Source of the DNA: an uncultured Verrucomicrobiota bacterium
Lineage (GTDB): Bacteria > Verrucomicrobiota > Verrucomicrobiia > Methylacidiphilales > Verrucolacustridaceae
DNA: 9,961 nt
Assembly: GCA_903905395.1 (NCBI GenBank)
Contig: CAIVGD010000336.1
Location: 1-9,961 of the forward strand
Direction: 5' to 3'
The notes beneath the pieces are model-generated. The model was not told where the DNA came from. It searched no databases and saw only the letters and a list, made by a program, of their open reading frames with translations. This document shows, piece by piece, positions 6,969 through 9,961 of the stretch (its first letter is position 1; every line of letters starts with the position of its first letter). Position numbers and translations under genes: made by a program.

Positions 6969-7715
6969 TTAGCCCGTCACGTCGGTGCCCTCAGCATGCC
7001 CACGAACAAAGTCGCGCACCAGCGGATCCTCACACTGGTCCACCTCGGCTGGCGTACCCTCGAAGTAAATTTTCCCCTCATGCAGATAGGCGATCCGGTC
7101 CCCCACCTTCCTGGCGCTGGTCATGTCGTGAGTCACCACGATCGAGGCCATGCCGAACATCTTGCCAAGATGAAGAATCAGCCGATTGATACTATCCGCC
7201 ACGATCGGATCCAAACCCGTGGTCGGTTCGTCATAGAGCATGAGATCGGGTTTGCGGATAATGGCGCGCGCCAGAGCGGCCCTCTTCTTCATCCCGCCGC
7301 TTAGCTCCGCCGGCATGACCTGTTCCGTTCCACTTAAAGAAACAATTTTCAGCGCCTCCTCAACTTTTTCCCGGAGAACCTTCACGCTCTTTTCCCCATC
7401 TTCCCGCAGTGGAAAAGCCAAATTGTCAAAAACAGAAAGAGAATCGAAGAGAGCCGAACCTTGAAAAAGCATCCCGATCTTTCGCCGATACGGATTCCAA
7501 GCCTCCTCATTCAGCCCCGTCAGCCGGGTGCCCTCAAAACAAACCGCCCCAGCCTCCGGTCGCAACAATCCCATGATGAGCCGTAACATCACGCTCTTCC
7601 CGGAACCGCTCCGTCCGATAACCACCACCTTCTCCGCCGGCGCGACCTTGAGATTGACGCCCCGGAGCACGGCTTGCCCACCGAGTTTCTTTTTGATGCC
7701 TTGAAGTTCCAGCAT
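6969..7715 (-). CDS. mlaF: MlaF-like ABC transporter ATP-binding protein
   Basis: This 248-residue cytoplasmic ATPase should drive the MlaE permease. All motifs are intact: Walker A GRSGSGKS (34-41), Q-loop with Gln85 in GMLFQGSALFDSL, signature LSGGMKKR (138-145), Walker B LMLYDEPTTGLDP (158-170) and the switch His197 in VVTHD. The SGGMKKRAALARAI signature and the FQGSALFDSLSVFDN segment are characteristic of the MlaF/Ttg2A group rather than of import or drug-export ATPases. It begins nine bases after mlaE and ends 13 bases before mlaD, consistent with a single complex made from one message. Confidence 0.96.
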   Translation of the reverse strand: MLELQGIKKKLGGQAVLRGVNLKVAPAEKVVVIGRSGSGKSVMLRLIMGLLRPEAGAVCFEGTRLTGLNEEAWNPYRRKIGMLFQGSALFDSLSVFDNLAFPLREDGEKSVKVLREKVEEALKIVSLSGTEQVMPAELSGGMKKRAALARAIIRKPDLMLYDEPTTGLDPIVADSINRLILHLGKMFGMASIVVTHDMTSARKVGDRIAYLHEGKIYFEGTPAEVDQCEDPLVRDFVRGHAEGTDVTG

Positions 7716-7722
7716 ATTAAAA

Positions 7723-7726
7723 TCCT
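7723..7726 (-). promoter_or_regulatory. Ribosome binding site of mlaF overlapping the mlaE stop
   Basis: On the minus strand AGGA (7726-7723) lies seven bases before the mlaF ATG and overlaps the TAG stop of mlaE. It is one of only two well-spaced Shine-Dalgarno sites in the window and supports the chosen mlaF start. A ribosome finishing mlaE would cover it, suggesting coupled translation. Confidence 0.55.
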
Positions 7727-8522
7727 AGTTCGAATAGAGCAGGGCGTTGAGGAGAACGGTCAGGAAAAAGTTCACGATCAGCAGGGTGATGGAGGCGTTG
7801 ACCACCGCCTCGGTCGTGGTACGGCCCACTCCGGCTGTGCCGGGGGGACAGTTCATCCCCTTGTGGCAGGCGATCGTCGCAATGATCACACCGAAGATGA
7901 ATGATTTGATCAACGCGATCATCACGTCCTTCCGATCGGTGAATTTGATCGTGTTGTCCCAATAATAGGCTCCGTCCACCCCGAAAATTTTTACCGCCAC
8001 GAAATATCCACAGCCAATCCCGGTGACCAGCGCCAGCGCGGTCAGGATTGGGGCCGAAATCACCAAGGCGAGAAATCTTGGCACGATGAGATACTCCACG
8101 GGATAAACCCCCAGAGCGCGAAGGGCATCCACCTGCTCGGTGATTTTCATCGAGCTCAGCTCCGCCGCCATCGCCGCCCCCACCCGCCCAGCCAGCAGAA
8201 GACAACATAACACCGGCCCCAACTCACGGCACATCGCGATGGACACAGTCGGCCCAATGGCCGATTCCATCCCAAAGCGTTTAAACTGGAACCAGACTTG
8301 GGCGGCAAAGACCGCCCCTGTAAAAGCCCCTGTCGTCAGCACCACCACCTGGGAACGAATCCCGATAAAGTACATCTGCTCCAAAAGTTGATCCCAGCGA
8401 ATCCGATACCGGAACATGCTCCGCAAGGTGTCCCCCAGGAGGAGGAAGACCCCGCCGGACGTGTGGCAGCAATCCGTGACCATGGCTCCAACTTTTCCTG
8501 CAAGATAAACAACCCTTCCCAT
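7725..8522 (-). CDS. mlaE: MlaE-family lipid ABC transporter permease
   Basis: A 265-residue inner-membrane protein of usual family length. After an N-terminal region (about 1-50) with a probable membrane-associated helix come several membrane segments: about 55-75, 100-118, 150-178, 205-219 and 240-263. The diagnostic cytoplasmic block is RELGPVL (99-105), AGRVGAAMAAELSSMKITEQ (111-130) and ALRALGVYPVEYL. A second family block is GTAGVGRTTTEAVV (228-241). Family members pair with MlaF and receive or deliver lipid through the MlaD ring. The start at 8522 is the longest; AGAGG touches the ATG with no spacing, so ATG codon 14 (preceded by GGAG) is a possible shorter start. There are no genes here for the accessory MlaA, MlaB or MlaC. 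Confidence 0.95.
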   Translation of the reverse strand: MGRVVYLAGKVGAMVTDCCHTSGGVFLLLGDTLRSMFRYRIRWDQLLEQMYFIGIRSQVVVLTTGAFTGAVFAAQVWFQFKRFGMESAIGPTVSIAMCRELGPVLCCLLLAGRVGAAMAAELSSMKITEQVDALRALGVYPVEYLIVPRFLALVISAPILTALALVTGIGCGYFVAVKIFGVDGAYYWDNTIKFTDRKDVMIALIKSFIFGVIIATIACHKGMNCPPGTAGVGRTTTEAVVNASITLLIVNFFLTVLLNALLYSN

Positions 8523-8553
8523 CCTCTTGTCCTAGGGAACACCCCCGCCGGCA

Positions 8554-9222
8554 TCAAGCAGACCGCCCAAACCACTCAGCCAGTTCCCCAACCTGCAATT
8601 CGTCCAACTGCCTCACCTCTCGGTCCACTTTCTCCAAATGACCTCCTGGATGAGTCGTAGTCACGCCCACCACCCTCATGCCCGCCGCCCGCGCCGCCTC
8701 CACCCCCGCCGGCGCATCCTCAAAGACCACACACCGATGGGGCTTGGTTTCCAACCGCTTCGCCACCTCCAAAAACACATCCGGGGCGGGCTTCCCATTT
8801 TTCACATCCTCTGCGGTCACCGCTGTCCGAAAATATTTTTCCAGCCCCAACATCTCACATCCCAACTTCACGTTTTTCTGATCAGTGGAGGAACCGATCC
8901 CGCAAGGAATCCCCGCCGCCGCGAGCCGCTCCAACCAAAGCCGCACTCCCGGCAACGGCTCGATGCCCCAATCCTTGACCACTTCCCGGTACACCTCTTC
9001 TTTCCGCAAGCTAAGCCGCTGAATCTCCTGCAGATTGTCCGACCACCTCAGCAGATCCCTCATTATTTCCACATTCCTCCGTCCGAACCCCCGCAGGAAG
9101 TGCCCCTCCGGCAAAATCTTCTTCTCCTCCATTGCCAGCCTTTCCCAGCTCTCCTCGTGATGACGCGAACTGTCCAAAATCACCCCGTCCCAATCAAAAA
9201 TGGCTGCCCAATTTGGTTTCAC
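8554..9222 (-). CDS. HAD-superfamily hydrolase, beta-phosphoglucomutase-like subgroup
   Basis: This 222-residue soluble protein has the four HAD motifs: FDWDGVILDS with nucleophile Asp10 and Asp12, GIGSST with Ser111/Ser112, Lys144 in GKPAPD, and VVFEDAPAGVEAA with Glu168/Asp169. The helical cap between motifs I and II (about 20-90) and the motif IV form place it with phosphoglycolate phosphatase/beta-phosphoglucomutase-like enzymes, which act on small phosphorylated sugars or similar compounds. The substrate cannot be called. The start is GTG at 9222; the nearby ATG at 9227 is out of frame and meets a stop two codons later, and the next in-frame ATG is at codon 31, past motif I. It is 31 bp upstream of mlaE in the same direction and is probably the first gene of that operon. 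Confidence 0.88.
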   Translation of the reverse strand: MKPNWAAIFDWDGVILDSSRHHEESWERLAMEEKKILPEGHFLRGFGRRNVEIMRDLLRWSDNLQEIQRLSLRKEEVYREVVKDWGIEPLPGVRLWLERLAAAGIPCGIGSSTDQKNVKLGCEMLGLEKYFRTAVTAEDVKNGKPAPDVFLEVAKRLETKPHRCVVFEDAPAGVEAARAAGMRVVGVTTTHPGGHLEKVDREVRQLDELQVGELAEWFGRSA

Positions 9223-9363
9223 CTCATGAGGGCATAGCGTTCCCGAGCTCGCGGCGCAATTATCCTTCCCGTGGCGACATCAAAAGGTTCGACTCTTTCC
9301 ACTCCCTAGGTACGCTCTCTCGTTCAATCAGGACAAAAACCCAAACCAAAGGAACTCTTCATC
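9223..9363. promoter_or_regulatory. Divergent intergenic region between the HAD operon and the aminotransferase gene
   Basis: Both outward transcripts must start in these 141 bases. Toward the aminotransferase, AAGGA (9349-9353) is a good ribosome site ten bases before the ATG. Toward the HAD gene, a GATAAT/TAATTG-like -10 is visible on the minus strand around 9277-9285, but no convincing -35 lies at the right distance. I saw no strong palindrome, riboswitch or terminator. Confidence 0.35.
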
Positions 9364-9961
9364 ATGCCCCTCGACAACGCTGAACGCACCCGCCTCCTAA
9401 CCCCTTCCGCCACCCTCGCCATCGACGCCCGCGCCAAAAAGCATGCGCGCCGAGGGCTTAGACGTCGTCGGTTTCGGTGCAGGCGAACCCGATTTCGACA
9501 CCCCGGAACACATCAAAGCCGCCGCTATGGGCTCTCTCGACGCCGGCTTCACCAAGTACACCCCTTCCTCAGGCATCCCGGAACTCCGCGCCGCCATCTC
9601 GGAAAAGCTCAAGACCGACAACAACCTTTCCTACGAGCCCTCTCAAGTCATCGTCACCTGCGGCGCCAAGCACGCCTGCTTCAATGCTATCCTAGCCACC
9701 ATCAATCAGGGCGATGAGGTTCTCATTCCCGCCCCCTACTGGCTGAGCTACCCCGAAATGGTCCGCGTCGCCGGCGGCGAACCGGTCATCGTCCCCACCA
9801 AGGCCGAGAACGGCTACAAACTCACCCCCGACCTCATCCGCGAATACACCAGCCCGCTCACCAAAATGATCGTGCTCAACAGCCCCGGCAATCCCACCGG
9901 CACCATCTACAACGAAAACGAGCTCGCCGCCCTCGTCGAGGTCGCCCTGGACGACGACATC
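9364..9961 (+). CDS. Class I/II PLP-dependent aminotransferase, aspartate aminotransferase-like; frameshifted and 3'-partial
   Basis: The gene starts at an ATG with a good ribosome site (AAGGA, ten bases upstream). The first 26 codons read as a standard start for this family (SATLAIDARAKK at 15-26). The frame then degenerates to Arg-rich nonsense ending at 9717, while the +1 frame from ATG 9443 continues perfectly: MRAEGLDVVGFGAGEPDFDT, then FTKYTPSSGIPELRAAI, the CGAKHACFNAI segment, IPAPYWLSYPEM, and NSPGNPTG of the cofactor-contacting loop near the edge. It stays open for 173 codons to 9961. Removing one base near 9442 restores the family spacing exactly. The catalytic PLP-binding lysine lies beyond the window. 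Members of this fold type I group convert aspartate and 2-oxoglutarate, sometimes also prephenate or other amino acids. It could be a pseudogene, a sequence error, or translated from ATG 9443 without the N-terminal arm. Confidence 0.85.
9436..9445 (+). other. Frameshift site in the aminotransferase gene
   Basis: The run AAAAAG (9436-9441) is followed by C9442 and then ATG. Reading through it moves from frame GCC-AAA-AAG to the frame of ATG-CGC-GCC, which requires skipping one base. The extra base may be the C or one A of the homopolymer. The site lacks the X-XXY-YYZ arrangement in the needed direction, so it does not look like a -1 programmed frameshift. Confidence 0.8.

Noticed and set aside
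9436..9442. Programmed -1 frameshifting at the A-rich run, as in dnaX
   Set aside because: The run has five A residues rather than the A-AAA-AAG heptamer, and the shift needed here is +1, not -1. No downstream hairpin was evident by eye.

Overview
The window looks like an ordinary chromosomal stretch of a Gram-negative, moderately GC-rich bacterium. The most likely group is Verrucomicrobiota, though this is inference and not proven. The clues are a PilM-type protein preceded by a small secreted protein whose layout recalls the Akkermansia Amuc_1101/Amuc_1102 pilus cluster, a full Mla-type outer-membrane lipid-transport core (MlaE, MlaF, MlaD), the style of the MlaD C-terminus, and weak use of Shine-Dalgarno sites. 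I see no phage, IS element, CRISPR array or defence system, and I did not find a convincing new biological system.

Layout on the minus strand, from right to left: a HAD-family phosphatase/mutase (9222-8554), mlaE (8522-7725), mlaF (7715-6969), mlaD (6955-6248) and ispD (6251-5556) form a tight run with gaps of 31, 9 and 13 bp and then a 4-bp overlap, so they probably form one operon. A tRNA-Glu(UUC) gene (5482-5554) on the plus strand meets the 3' end of ispD with one base between them. Then come metH (5346-1645), encoding a complete B12-dependent methionine synthase with all catalytic modules, a secreted protein of unknown function (1562-855), and the N-terminal 278 codons of pilM, which runs off the left edge (836-1).

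On the plus strand at the right edge, divergent from the HAD gene, is the start of a PLP-dependent aspartate-aminotransferase-like gene (9364-9961). Its reading frame is broken by an apparent single-base insertion near 9442: 26 good residues in one frame are followed by 173 good residues in the next frame. This is a real frameshift or a sequence error.

Functionally the window combines envelope maintenance (Mla transporter core, type IV pilus/secretion parts), isoprenoid precursor synthesis (IspD), methionine/one-carbon metabolism (MetH), amino-acid transamination and a glutamate tRNA. The plus strand appears richer in C than G in samples from both gene orientations, suggesting that the minus strand is the leading strand and that the aminotransferase gene and the tRNA are transcribed against replication. 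No gap between genes exceeds about 150 bp.
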